DNA of 64,000 bases, taken from assembly GCF_014649655.1 (NCBI RefSeq), contig NZ_BMTL01000009.1, forward strand, positions 124,001 to 188,000, in the 5' to 3' direction. Made by a program: the position numbers and the translations under genes. Positions 28,401-40,400 of the stretch are shown here, piece after piece (position 1 is the first letter of the stretch; every line of letters begins with the position of its first letter). The notes beneath the pieces are model-generated. The model searched no databases and had not been told where the DNA came from. It saw nothing but the letters and a program-made list of their open reading frames with translations. The DNA is from Streptomyces humidus. Lineage in GTDB: Bacteria > Actinomycetota > Actinomycetes > Streptomycetales > Streptomycetaceae.

Positions 28401-31400
28401 GGTGTGCGTGATGGCAGGGACGGAGCCGACCCGCGGGTCCTGCTGACGCCGGGTGGTCACCGCCCGCAGGACGTCCCCGATGGCCATTACGACTTGATGG
28501 ACCCGTACCAGGACGGCAAGAAGGCTCTCCTGACCTCCGATCACCTGCGGCAGATCGCCGACGTCCTGACCCCCTACCTCCACCAGAACACGGTCGGCGC
28601 CACGTCGGCTCAGGGGGTGATGGTCACGGCTTCGGACGCGGTCGCCGCGTCCCGTTCGGAGAACGCGCCCGATGCGGCGGCTGCGGAGGAACCCTCAGGC
28701 CGGCGCGGTCCGGATGTCGCCCCGGCGATGCGCGATGCACGGAGAGCGGGAGAACAGGGCGAGGGCGTGGCCGCCCGGACCGCGGGCGAGGGGCAGGCGG
28801 TCGCGCATCCCGGTGCGCTTGACGGACGACCGCCGCAGGGTCTGCCGGACTTCACTCCGGGGGAGCTCGACTTCCTCGGGAGTGACGAGTTCCTCGGCCG
28901 GCCCCAGGAGTCCTCGGGTACGAACGGGGAGCCTGCAGGGCCTGTTGCGCCGCAGGCGCCCGCGGCGGGCGTTTCGACCGTGGCGGGTACGGCGGCCGAC
29001 GGGCACAGCCCGGCGACTCTCCTCCAGGCCGAGGTGCGCTATGCGCGGCACAGTCTGGGATCGTTCCAGGCCGTGGCCGACATCGTCGGTGCCAGCATGC
29101 CAAGGGTGCAAAGTTGGGAGAGCGGCCGGACTTCGACGCTGGACGTGGTCCATGCTGAGCGGCTCCGCGCGTTGGTCGACCTGCTCCAGGAGCACGGCCG
29201 CACCGGCCCCCCCAGCGGTGAGGAGGTTGACGCCTGGGTCAGCAGCAGCTGGAGCCCCCTCCAGTCCAAGGTGGTGCGCCTGAGGGAACGGCTGCGATCG
29301 GACAAGGGCGTGGCAGAAGTCCTCGGCGTCCACGTGAGCGTCGTGAGCGCTTACCGCGTCGGCGATATCCGGAACCCGGCTAAGGCCATGGTCGACCGGA
29401 TCGACGCGGCATTGGCCCTGCTTGATGAACCCGGCCGTACCGGCACGGTCACCGCCGCCGACGTCACAGCACGCGTCACGCCGTACGACGCCTACGGCAA
29501 GCTGGCTGACCTGGAAAAGTGGCTGGGGTCGGCGAGGGCCGTGGCCCGGGAGCTCAATGTGCATAGAGCGTCGATATCTGACGTCCTCAGAAGCGACAAC
29601 CCAGGGGCGGACTTCGCTGATCGGCTCGATGCGGCGCACAGCATGTACCTGGAGCTGGGGCTCGCCGATGTCATCACCGTGTCCCAGGCGAGCGTGCGGT
29701 ATCTGGTGAACCGGCTGGGGTCGGACAAGGCCGTGGCCGGCATACTCAAGGACCACGCGGAATTGGTGCGGGGCTACAGGCGCGGCGAACCTCCGGGGCT
29801 AGGCGTTGCCGAGCGGATCAAGGCGGCGGTGGCCTTGCTCAAGGAACCCGGCCGCACCGGCCCGGTCACCGCGGATGAGGTCACGGACCGGGTCCGCAGC
29901 AGCTGGAGCCCTCTCCAGTCCAAGACGGCGCGCCTGCTGGACTGGCTGGGATCGCGCGAGGCCGTGGCAGACATCCTCCGTATCAAGGTGAGAGACGTGG
30001 ACCATTACCGCTTCGGCGGTGTCACGAACTTGTCGCCTGACATCGCCGATCGGTTCGACGCGGCATTGGCCCTGCTTGCGGAACGCGGCCCCAGCGGCAC
30101 GGTCACCGCCGCCGACGTCACAGCACGCGTCACGCCGTACGACGCCCGCGGCAAGCTGGCTGACCTGGAAAAGCGGCTGGGGTCGAAGAAGGCCGTGGCC
30201 AGAAGCGTCGGTACTGGGCCCAATACCGTGAGGAGGTTGATGTCCGGTGAGCTCGCTGCTCCGTCCATGCTCGACAGGGACCGAATCGATGCAGCGTACG
30301 AGTCGGTCCGCGATCGGCTGCGGGTGTTGGGCGTCGACTTCGGTGACAGCGCCGAGCAGCCTGTCCAGCTCACCGGAAACGAGCTGGATTTCTTCGGGGA
30401 CGCGCAACCCACGGACGGTACGCAACTCGAAGAGGAGGGGGAACGTGCCGTCCGGTCAGGGCCGCCTCACTCGCCGCACCCCGGTGACGAAACAGGGGGC
30501 GAGCAGTGGCTCATCACTGAGGACGATGCCGACTTCCTGACGGGTGATTTCCAGAATCTGTTCACCGAGGACGAGGCCCTCTTCCTCAGCGAACAGTGGC
30601 TGCAGGCGTCGTCCCACGAGTCCGTGAGCACGACGGGCGAGGAGCACGTCCAGCCCGGCACGACCCGGCCCGCCACAAGCCGGGCCGCCGAATCCACTGA
30701 GGGACGGCCTCCGGCGAAGCAGCGACGGCTGAACGACCGATCCGGTGCGGACGAGTCGCAACTGGACGAGTGGTTCGAGCAGCCGGGTGCCGTCGAGGAC
30801 CTGCTGGACGATCTGGCCGGCAGCGGCCGCCCGGCCGATACGGCGGGCACGGGGGACACGGCGAGCGACGTGGCGCCGGCGGTGGACTACACCATGGTGC
30901 ACGGCGACGACTTCGATCTCTTCCCTTACCCGGAGAGCCGTGCGGGCGAGCAGGTGTGGCGGTTCTCGGATCTGCCGCCGGAGCAGGTGTTCCGGGAGGG
31001 TTTTCGTCCGTACGACCCGGGCAATGCGGTGCCGATCATGGAATGGGTGACCGAGAACCCGTCGGCGCAGTTCGTGGGCACGACCCGCAACCGCGAACTG
31101 TGGTACGGGGACCGCCGGTACCGCTACCAGATCGACCCCGCCCGTAACCCGGACCCCACCGGTATCGACGTCAACGCGACGATCGACATGCAGCTCGACG
31201 AGCAGGAGATCGCGTTCACCGGCCCGATCACTGCCCAAGCCGTGGTCAGCGTCTTCGACCGGGAACTGCACCGCACCGGCACCTGGAACCCGGGCACCGA
31301 GTCGGTCGACTGGGCCGGCGGTGAGCTGTCGGCCTCGGGTGAGGTACGTAGTGACCGGTGGATTCCGTTCGGCGGTGAAGGGACGCGCGAGGCGTTCGAG

Positions 31401-34400
31401 TTCACGCCCGCTGCGCCCGGCGCCCGCACGGTGACCCGGCTGGTCGACGGTGAGCTGGTCGAGTTCGACGCGCCGTGGCTGGTGGACCGCCCGAGATCTT
31501 CCGGCGAGCGGACGCAGGCCGGTTACTCCTGGGCCCGCTACCGTGGTGCGACCCCCGCCCAGGACACCGTCCACTTCACCCGCCGGATCCGTCTGGCCAC
31601 CCAGGACGCATCGCCCGAACAGGTCACCGTCCTGCAGAACGGCCTGCGCGCAGCCCTGGACGACCTGGTCAACCAGCGCGACTACCGTCTGCCGGCGCTC
31701 CAGCCCGACCAGGTCACCGGTCCTTCCCTGCCGGGGCCGCTGCTGCGGGTGGAGGTGCGGTTCGTCGGCTCGGAGGAGCAGGCGGACTCCGTCGTCACCG
31801 TACGTGGTGGTCTGCCGCCCTCCGAGCGGTCGATGGTGCAGAACGCCTGGTACACCGGTGTGCATCCGGCCGCGTACGTCCACGAGATCGTCCACGGCCT
31901 CGGTGTCCGTGACGACGACGCCGACCCGCGCGTCCTGCTGACCCCCGGCGGCCGCAGCGAGCAGACCGTCGCCGAGGGCGAATCCAGCCTGATGGGCGCC
32001 TTCACCGACCCCGCACACCAGGACTTCGTCCTCACCACCGACCACCTGCAGCAGATCGCCGACGTCCTGACCCCCTACCTCCACCACACCACCACCGCCC
32101 CCGCCGTCGAGCCGGCCACTGCCACCGACACGGAGCCCGCCGCTGCCTTGCGCACCGAGTCGAGCACCCCCGCCGAGGCGGACACCGTACCGGCCGTGGA
32201 CCTGACCAGGGTGCCTCCGAACGAGCGCGACCACCTGGTCGTGGGCCGCGAGGAGCGGGTGTGGCGGTTCTCGAACACGCCACCGGGGGTGGTCTTCCAG
32301 GCCGGGTTCACCGCCGACTCCCCGGATCCGGTCACCGCGTCCCCTTCCCAGGACGCGGCGGACAGGCTCGGCCGGGGCGGTCAAGATGCCGCGCCCCCGG
32401 AGGGAGAACGGGCCGTCGACGCCGAGGAGGCCTCCGCATGGGACGGCCTGATCGGGCGTCTGCGGGACATCTGGGGGCGGATCGTCGGGATGCGGCGGGC
32501 CACGGCCGCCTGGGCCGGGCGGCTCTGGCAGGCTGTCAGGAACTGGCTGCACGGCTCGGTCCCGGACCGGACGAGGACGCAGCAGGAGGCGGAGCCGGAG
32601 GCGGCAGGGGGGCCGGAGCCGGTGCCGGAGGCGCCGGTGCCGGGCTTTCCCGGCGCCGTCGAGATCGCCCGCGGCGAGGTGGAACCCTCCCCGGTCCACC
32701 AGGTCCATGACCCTGCGTACTGGCGCCGTTGGGTCGGAGCAGCCGACGGGACGCTCGACCTCAGGCGCTTCGAGGTGCGGCAGGACCAGTCGTCGGAGTC
32801 TGGGTCGGTCACGCGCGTGGTGATGCGCATAGCGCTGGTGCCGGCCCCCGGAAGCGGGGCGTCCGTCTCCGAGGACGGACTGCGCGAACTCGAGGACAGA
32901 GCGCGGGACGGCGTCCGCCAATGGTTCAACGACAACCTGCTGTGGCTGCCCGACGGGCAGAGGTTCAAGGTCGACCTGGAGTTCGTCCCCACAGCCGAAT
33001 CCGCTCACCATGTCGTCGCCGTGCACGCGGAGCGGAAGGGGCCGGACAGCGAGAACTGGGGACTCGACACCGGCTCCGACCTGCTGGCCCACGAGGTGGG
33101 CTACCTGCTGGGCGCTCCGAGACCTGACGATTGGCGGGTCTGGGTCGGGGCAGACGGGGGAGTGCTCGACGTACGGCGCTTCGAGGTACGGCGGTACCGG
33201 TTGCCGGGGGGTGACTTCCTCACGCGCGCGGTGGTCCGGATCTGGATGATGAATCGCGGCGGGCAGGACCCGCGTCTTTCCGGGGAGGAGATGCGCGCGC
33301 TCGCCGCGCGTGCGCAGCAAGGCGTCGACGAGCTGTACAACGTCGGCTCGCGCCTTCCCGGCGGAGACCTGTTCCGGGTCGACCTGGACTTCGATGCCGA
33401 TTTCACGTCCGTTCGCCACCCTGTCGGGGTGCACCGCACGTACGAGCGGGCCAACCACAGGAACTGGGGCCTCGGGACCCCGTCGCACGTGCTGGCCCAC
33501 GAGGTGGGGCACCTGCTGGGCTTCGACGACGAGTACCGCGAGAGCCACGCCCGGGGCGGGCGTACCGTCTACCACGACGGGAACCTGATGGGCGGCTACG
33601 GCGTGGACAGCCGAGGGCGCCAACTCGTCGACGCAGAGCACCCGGACGGCATTGTGGGCCTCGGCCGGAAGCGGATCGCCCCCCGCCATCTGCGCCAGAT
33701 CGGAGCGGCCGTCGAGTCCGTCCTGGCGACCGCACGGCTGCGGATCGACCGTCAGGTGGCCTTCTCCACCGATGACTCGCTCCGGCCCCGCGCGGACGGA
33801 CTGCCGGCCCGCGCCCACTTCTCCCTGGAGACCCGGCAGGCCGTGCTGTACGGAAAGCCTCGTGTCTCAGGTGGTCACCTGCCGCCCGGCGGCATGTCGG
33901 CCCGTGTGCGGCCGGTCGCGCTGGAGGGGACGACCCACGCCAACGGGACCTTCCGCGCCGAGTACCCGGGGCTGCCTGTGCGGCGGCCGGAGGCGTCGAC
34001 CGGCTCACACCCCCTCGCCGGCGACCTGCACATCCGCCGACGGGACGAGACGACGCGCGGACAGATGATGTTTCCGGCGCACTGGACCGAGGACGACGCC
34101 GTCTACGCCGCCGAGCAGGCATATCTGCATGCCCTGCGCGCGGACGAGGTCCGGCCTGTCGCCGACAGACCCGGCGCTCACGTCTGGACCGGTGAGTACG
34201 ACGGAGTGCGTATCACGGGGGAATTCGTCAACGGCGCCTTCACCGGCTTTCGTCCCAGTGACGACCAGCCCGACACGGACGCCCCCGCGTCACCCGGGCC
34301 GGCACCGGCCCGTGCCCGGACAGGACCGGAGTTCGGGCAGCGGGTCGAGGACGTGGCCCGGTACGGCGACAGAAGCACGCGGACCGGCGCCTACCACCTG

Positions 34401-37400
34401 CCCAAGGTCAGTGCGGCGGATCGGGCGCGGAAGCATGGCGTGTTGGTCATCCCCGGCCTGAAACACGACAACGGCACGTACCGGGCCGAGGTCCGGTTCC
34501 TCGACCCCGCGGTCCGCGTCGGCACCCGCAGGGCGGCCGCTCTGCGCCACTGGCGTTTGCACCAGGACGGGGACCGCCACGTCATGTTCCCCGACAGCTG
34601 GGCACCGCACCGGCTGCTGGACGCCGTCGACGGCGCGTACTCCGAGGCCGTCGCCGCAGGAGCGGTCCGGGAGTCGGCCGTACCCGGCACGCACCACTGG
34701 GTCGGCTGGAGCGGCGACATCCGTGTCGAGGGCCTCGAACGCGACGGTCAGCACCTCGCCTACCGGCCCACACAGATGCAGCCGTACCGCAGGTGGCCCT
34801 ACCACGTGCCGGTCGGCGAGGAGTCCGTCCCGACCGGATCGTTCACCCGCGAGGGCCGTGTCTTTCCCTTCTCCGCCCGGCACGTGCTGTTCCGCAACGG
34901 TCAGCACGGTATCGACGTCGAGATCCGGATCCACGTGACGGTCGCACCCGGCGACGGCAACCCCTCGGTGGAGAACACCTGGTACACACTGCAGCGCCAG
35001 GTCGCGGCCGGCTCCGGCCTCTTCGCGTACGAGGTTCTGGCGGACCGGGCGGACAGGCCGCTCGTCCGTACGTCGTTGGTCAGGGTCCACAGCCCTGAGA
35101 AAGCGCACCACTCGCTTCCCGCGCACCCGGACGACCTGGCCGCGTTCTCGGACGCGGTCCTGGAGACGCTGCCGGACCGCGTCGAACTGCGCGCTGTCGC
35201 CGAGGAACTGCTGGGCCAGGAGACACCGGCGGCCGTCGCATGGCGGCCGGCCGACCGCATCGACCGGGACGGGGCGCAGGACGCCCTGCGTGACGCCCTG
35301 GACCTGCGCGAACTGACGGACCCCTTCGCGCGGCCCACCACTCTGCGTGAACCCGATCCGTCCGATGCCGGCCCCTGGTCGCAGGAACGGGGCCGCGTCC
35401 GCCGCCCCGAGGAAGAAGCCAGTGGGCCGACGGAGCCCCGGACCGTCCATCCGAGCGCGCCCACCGGCCCCGTACCGACGGAGGGCCGGGAGGCGCCGGC
35501 CTTTCCGGGTCCGGGTATGAGCCGGGCCGGCGACGACAGCCCCCGCAGCGACGAGGACACACCCGGCCTCGACACGGGACGGACCTGGCGCTCCGGCGCG
35601 CGCTCGGCCCCTGCCGAGGGCGCGCCGAGCACGGCGGAGGGCGCGGGAGACGCCCGGGACGCCGGGCCCGGGTTCGCCGACGGTGTCGAGATCGGCCGCG
35701 CCACGATCAGGCCGGGCAGAGCGGGACGGTGGGTCGGTGCGCCCTACGGAGGCTGTCTCGCGATCCGGCATTTCGAGGTGCGGCGCTACCGGCTCCCCTT
35801 GGGCGAGTTCGCCTCTCGGGCCGAGGTCCGTCTGTCTCTCATGCCGATGCCGAATGAGCGGCCCATCACCGACGAGGAGCTCGCCGAGCTGAGGCAGCGC
35901 GCCCGACAGGGTGTCGACAGGCTGTGGAACACCGGCCACCGGCTGCCCAACGGGGACGTCTTCCAGGTCGGCCTGCGGTTCGTCACCGACTCGGATTCCC
36001 CGCATCACATCGTGAGAGTGCGCCGCGACAGCGAGCGGTCGTCCCACGAGGACTGGGCGCTCGGAGCGAAGCCGTTCGTGCTGGCGCACGAGCTTGGACA
36101 CCTGCTGGGCCTCGAGGACGAGTACCGGGAGTTCGACCGCAACGGCTGGCGTGCCCTGTACGAGGACGAGGGCCTGATGGGGGCCTTCCTCGTGGACGAC
36201 CGAGGCCGCCCCGCTGTGGACAACGACCACAACTCCGGCGTGGCACAGGGCCGGATGCGGATTCCTCCCCGGAATCTGCGCCAGCTGGGGGCGTGGATCG
36301 AGTCCGCCCTGAAGACGGCCGGGCGCCGGACCGAGTCGGAGGTGACCTTCTTCACCGAGGACGCGCTGCGCCCGCGCCCGGACGGCCTGCCCGCCCGCGC
36401 CCACTTCGCTCTGGAGGTGCGCAGGTCGGTGCTCCACGGCGAGGCCCGAACCGGTGGCGGCGGACGCGTGACGCCCACACCCGCCTCGGACCGGCCCCGG
36501 CCCGTCGCACTGGAGGGCACGGCCAACGGCAACGGGACCTATCGCGCAAGGTACCCGGGCCTGCACGGGCGGACGACGGGTGACGACCGCGCCCTTCATA
36601 CCGACGCCGGCGATCTCGCCCTGCCGTCACAGCCGGACCGCGGGCTGATGATGTTCCCCGCGCGGTGGACCGAGGACGACGCGGTCTACGCCGCCGAACA
36701 GGCCTACCTGCACGCCCTGCGGGAAGGCACTGTCCAGGCCGTCCCGAAACGGCCCGGTGTCTATCAGTGGACCGGCGAATACGACGGCGTACGGATCGAG
36801 GGAGAGATCTCCCGCGGCGTCTTCACGGACTTCCGCCCCGGCGACGACCAGCCCGGTACTCCTGTGCCGTCGGACGAGGCACCCTCCGCGCCGTCGGCCG
36901 ACGAGGCGCCCTCCGCTCCGCCGGCCGACGAGGCGCCCTCCGCTCCGCCGGCCCGCACCGACAGCGGTCCCGTCATCGGCCGGCGCGTGGAGGACCTGGT
37001 CCGTTACGGCGACCGCCGCACCCGCACCGGCGCCCACCACGCACTCCGGATGCCGCCGGAGCATCAGAAGTACTTCTACGGTCTGGAGGTCAGTCCCGGC
37101 AGGGAACACCACAACGGCACGTACGACGCCCAGGTCCGTTTCCTCGACCCCCGGCTTCCCGTGGCCCAGCCGCTTCGTGAGGGCGAGGAACCGAGGTCAC
37201 CGTATGGGTACTTCGACTGGGCCCCCCACGTGGACGGGGAGCCGCACGTGATGTTCCCCCGGGAATGGCGACCGGACCGGCTGCTGGCCGGCGTCACGCA
37301 CGCGCACGCCTCCGCCGTCGAGGCGAACCTGGTCAGGCCGGCCGACGACCGCGGCACGAAACACTGGGTCGGCATGGCCGCAGACGTCCGCATCGAGGGC

Positions 37401-40400
37401 CTGGAGCGTGACGGCCGGATCCTCGTCTTCCGGCCCACGCACGTCCAACCGCACACCGGCTGGCCCCGATACGGTCCGGTCGGTGAGGCGGCTGCCGAGC
37501 CCGTGACGGTCGACAGCCGCGGCCGGGTCCTTCCCTTCGACGTCCGGCACGTGCTGTTCGCCAACGGACAGCGCGCCATCGAGCTGGCGGTCCGGGTCCA
37601 TCTCGACCCCGCTCCCGGAACCGATGTCGCACGGATGTACGAGAACTTCGGCAGCGTCCGCACGGCGCTGACCAACTTCTTCAACCCGGCGATGAACCGG
37701 ATGCGGTCGGACGGTGCTCTGGTCCGGCTGTCGCTGGTGCACACCGACGGCGCCGAGCAGGCACATCACTCATTTCCCGGGGTCGAGGACTCCAAGGCCG
37801 CCATGTCCAAGCTCCTCATCGGGGTGATGCCGGGCGACAGGACGATGCGCGAGCTGGCCGAGCGACTGCTCGACGGCCCGGTGCCGCGCCCCGACGCCTG
37901 GACGCCGACCGCCGGCGGATCTTTCCACCTCGGCCGGGCCGTCCACCGGCTCGCACTGGCCGACCCCTTCAGCACGCCCACCACACTGCGTGAGCCCGAC
38001 CCCTCGGACCGGGGCGACTGGCTCCCTCGTGTCGCCCCCTCGGCCCCGCCGTCGGACCTGATGGACGACGAGGCGTGGGCCGACGGCGGACAGGACGCCG
38101 CGCCCATCGCGCCCGCCGCACCGCCCGCAGCGCGTTCCGGTCGGACCGAGGCGGTGCACGGCGAGTCGTCGCTCCGCGATCCCGACCCGGCCGCTGTGAC
38201 GGCGTTCGGGCAGGAGACGTCCGCGGCGGACGGCCTTGCCCGCGAGCGAGCCCGGTTCGAGCAGGAACTCGGGGCTCACTATCACGCCGACCCCGCAGCG
38301 CTCGAGGCCGCCCGTTCGGCCGTGACGAGGGTCCGGCAGGTGCTGCGCGCCGCCTACCCGCACTACTCCCCGGAGTTCATCGACTCTGCTTTCCTCAGTG
38401 CCGACACGACCGCTGACGGTCAGGTGGGTCGCAACCGGAGCGGCCCCGACACCGAACGGCTCGACGAGCTGATCGAGTCGGGCACGGTGCGCGAGCTGAT
38501 GACGGCCTTGTTCAACGCCATGGGGAAGAAGACCCTGTACGAGCGGGACCCGCTGGTTCCGTCGGTGACCCATGTCATCGAGCGGGTTCTGGGCGCAGGG
38601 TCCGGAAACACCGATCCCTCTCACGGCGTCAGGAGGCGCGCCGAGCAACTGGGGCTCGACGGCGAATCTCTGGCGGCCTACGCGGCGTTCGTTTACGGAG
38701 GACACGCGACGGAGTTCGAGCGGCGGGCCCTCGACGACCCGGCGATCCGCGATCAGGCCGGTCTTTTCGTCCGGAATCCCCTCGCCCTGGGCAACCTCGC
38801 CGCCTACAGCACGAGGGACATGCCGAAGGACCCTCTGGAGGTCGCTCACAGCCTCGCGTCCCGCGTCAGGCAGCCGGATGCCGGGCAGCCGGGTTCGAAC
38901 AGCATGACACCGCGGGACTACGCGTATCTCGGTGTCCCGCTCACCGACCGTGAGAACGATCTCCTGTGGCTTCGTGGGGGAGCAGTGCCCCTGACGGGAT
39001 TCACCCGCAGGGAGATACCGCTGGACACCCTGCGGTTCGATCCGGAGAGCGGCGAACCGCTCGTCGACCACATTCGTGACGAACCCGGTGTGGTGGGGGT
39101 CGAGATACGGCGCGGATCGCTGCCCGACGGGGTGTCGGCCCAGCAGGACCCGGAGGCTCCGGGTGCGGCCGCCCGCACGGACCTGAGGGTCTTCGCCGTC
39201 GTCCGGGAACCCATGGAAGCGCGGCAGCCTCGCGCGGGCGATCTGGTCTCCGCCGACGAAATGGGACCTGAACTGCCCCTGCCCTGGATCAACGGGGCCA
39301 CGAAATACCACCTGGACGAGCAGTCGCCCTGGTACCGGCAGTGGCATGGGGACAGGGGGATGCCGCTGATCTCGGGAATCTCGGGAACGACGCTGCGCAT
39401 GATGCGGGAGTTCCAGTGGCTGAACGTTCGGGGGACCCACGCCGTCGACTTCCGGAGCGCGTTGATGGGGTGGATGCTCCCCGGACAGGGGCATTCCCTC
39501 TACGAAATCATGCGCGCCTCCCATCTCGCCGATGTCTCGACGCCGCAGGAAGCGGCGGCGCTGGACGGCGATGTCACAGCCCTCTACGCGATTCCCGGAC
39601 TTGTTCCGGAGCACCTGACGCCCCCCGGCCCGCGGGGCGCGACCGACGCCGACGGTGCCACGGAGCCCGGAGACGAGACCGAGCGCCGATCCGGATCCGG
39701 CTCGGAGTCCGGCTCGGAGTCCGGGTCGGTGGAGTCGGCGGAATGGGACCGGTACCTGGCTGACTCGGACGACTCGAGTTACTCGGACGACTCGGACGAC
39801 TCGGACGACTCGGACGACTCGGACGAGGAGTCCGAGGAGTCCGAGGAGTCCGGCGAGTCCGAGGAAGCACGCGGAGCCGACGACGAGGCGCCGCCGGGAA
39901 CGTCCGCCATGCGTCTGTCCCTCATCAGCACGGCGAGCGGCCTGTCCGAGGGCGACATGCCGTCCGGGCCGGATGCCGGGGTAACGGCGAGCGGCCTGTC
40001 CGAGGGCGACATGCCGTCCGGGCAGGACGCCGGGGAAGCCGAACGCCCCGCCGCGCCCGGGGACGGTTCCGAGGGGGCCACGGACGGGAGTGACCGGGCG
40101 GACGCCCTGGCCCGTATCGAGACGCAACTCGACACGCACCGCCCGCCCCGCGTGGACCGTTCGATGCCGGCGCCGGCCGCCGAGGACGGGCCGGTGGTCT
40201 TCACCGACGGCGGCCGGCTGCCCGAGTACCTGACCGCCGGATACGGCACGCAGGACAGCCGGGCCCGCAGCTACGGCCACAGCCGGGTCACCCTGCGCGG
40301 CGCCGGCCTGGTCGTGACGGAGATCGCCGGCCGTCTCGACGGCCGGAACGCCGGGCCCGGCCTGGAGGAGGCGCTCGACGACCTGCGCCGGGCGCTGGAC

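Noticed and set aside
29006..30340. TALE repeats proper
   Set aside because: The units are twice as long as the 33-35-residue TALE repeat and lack its paired variable residues; only the overall layout is comparable.
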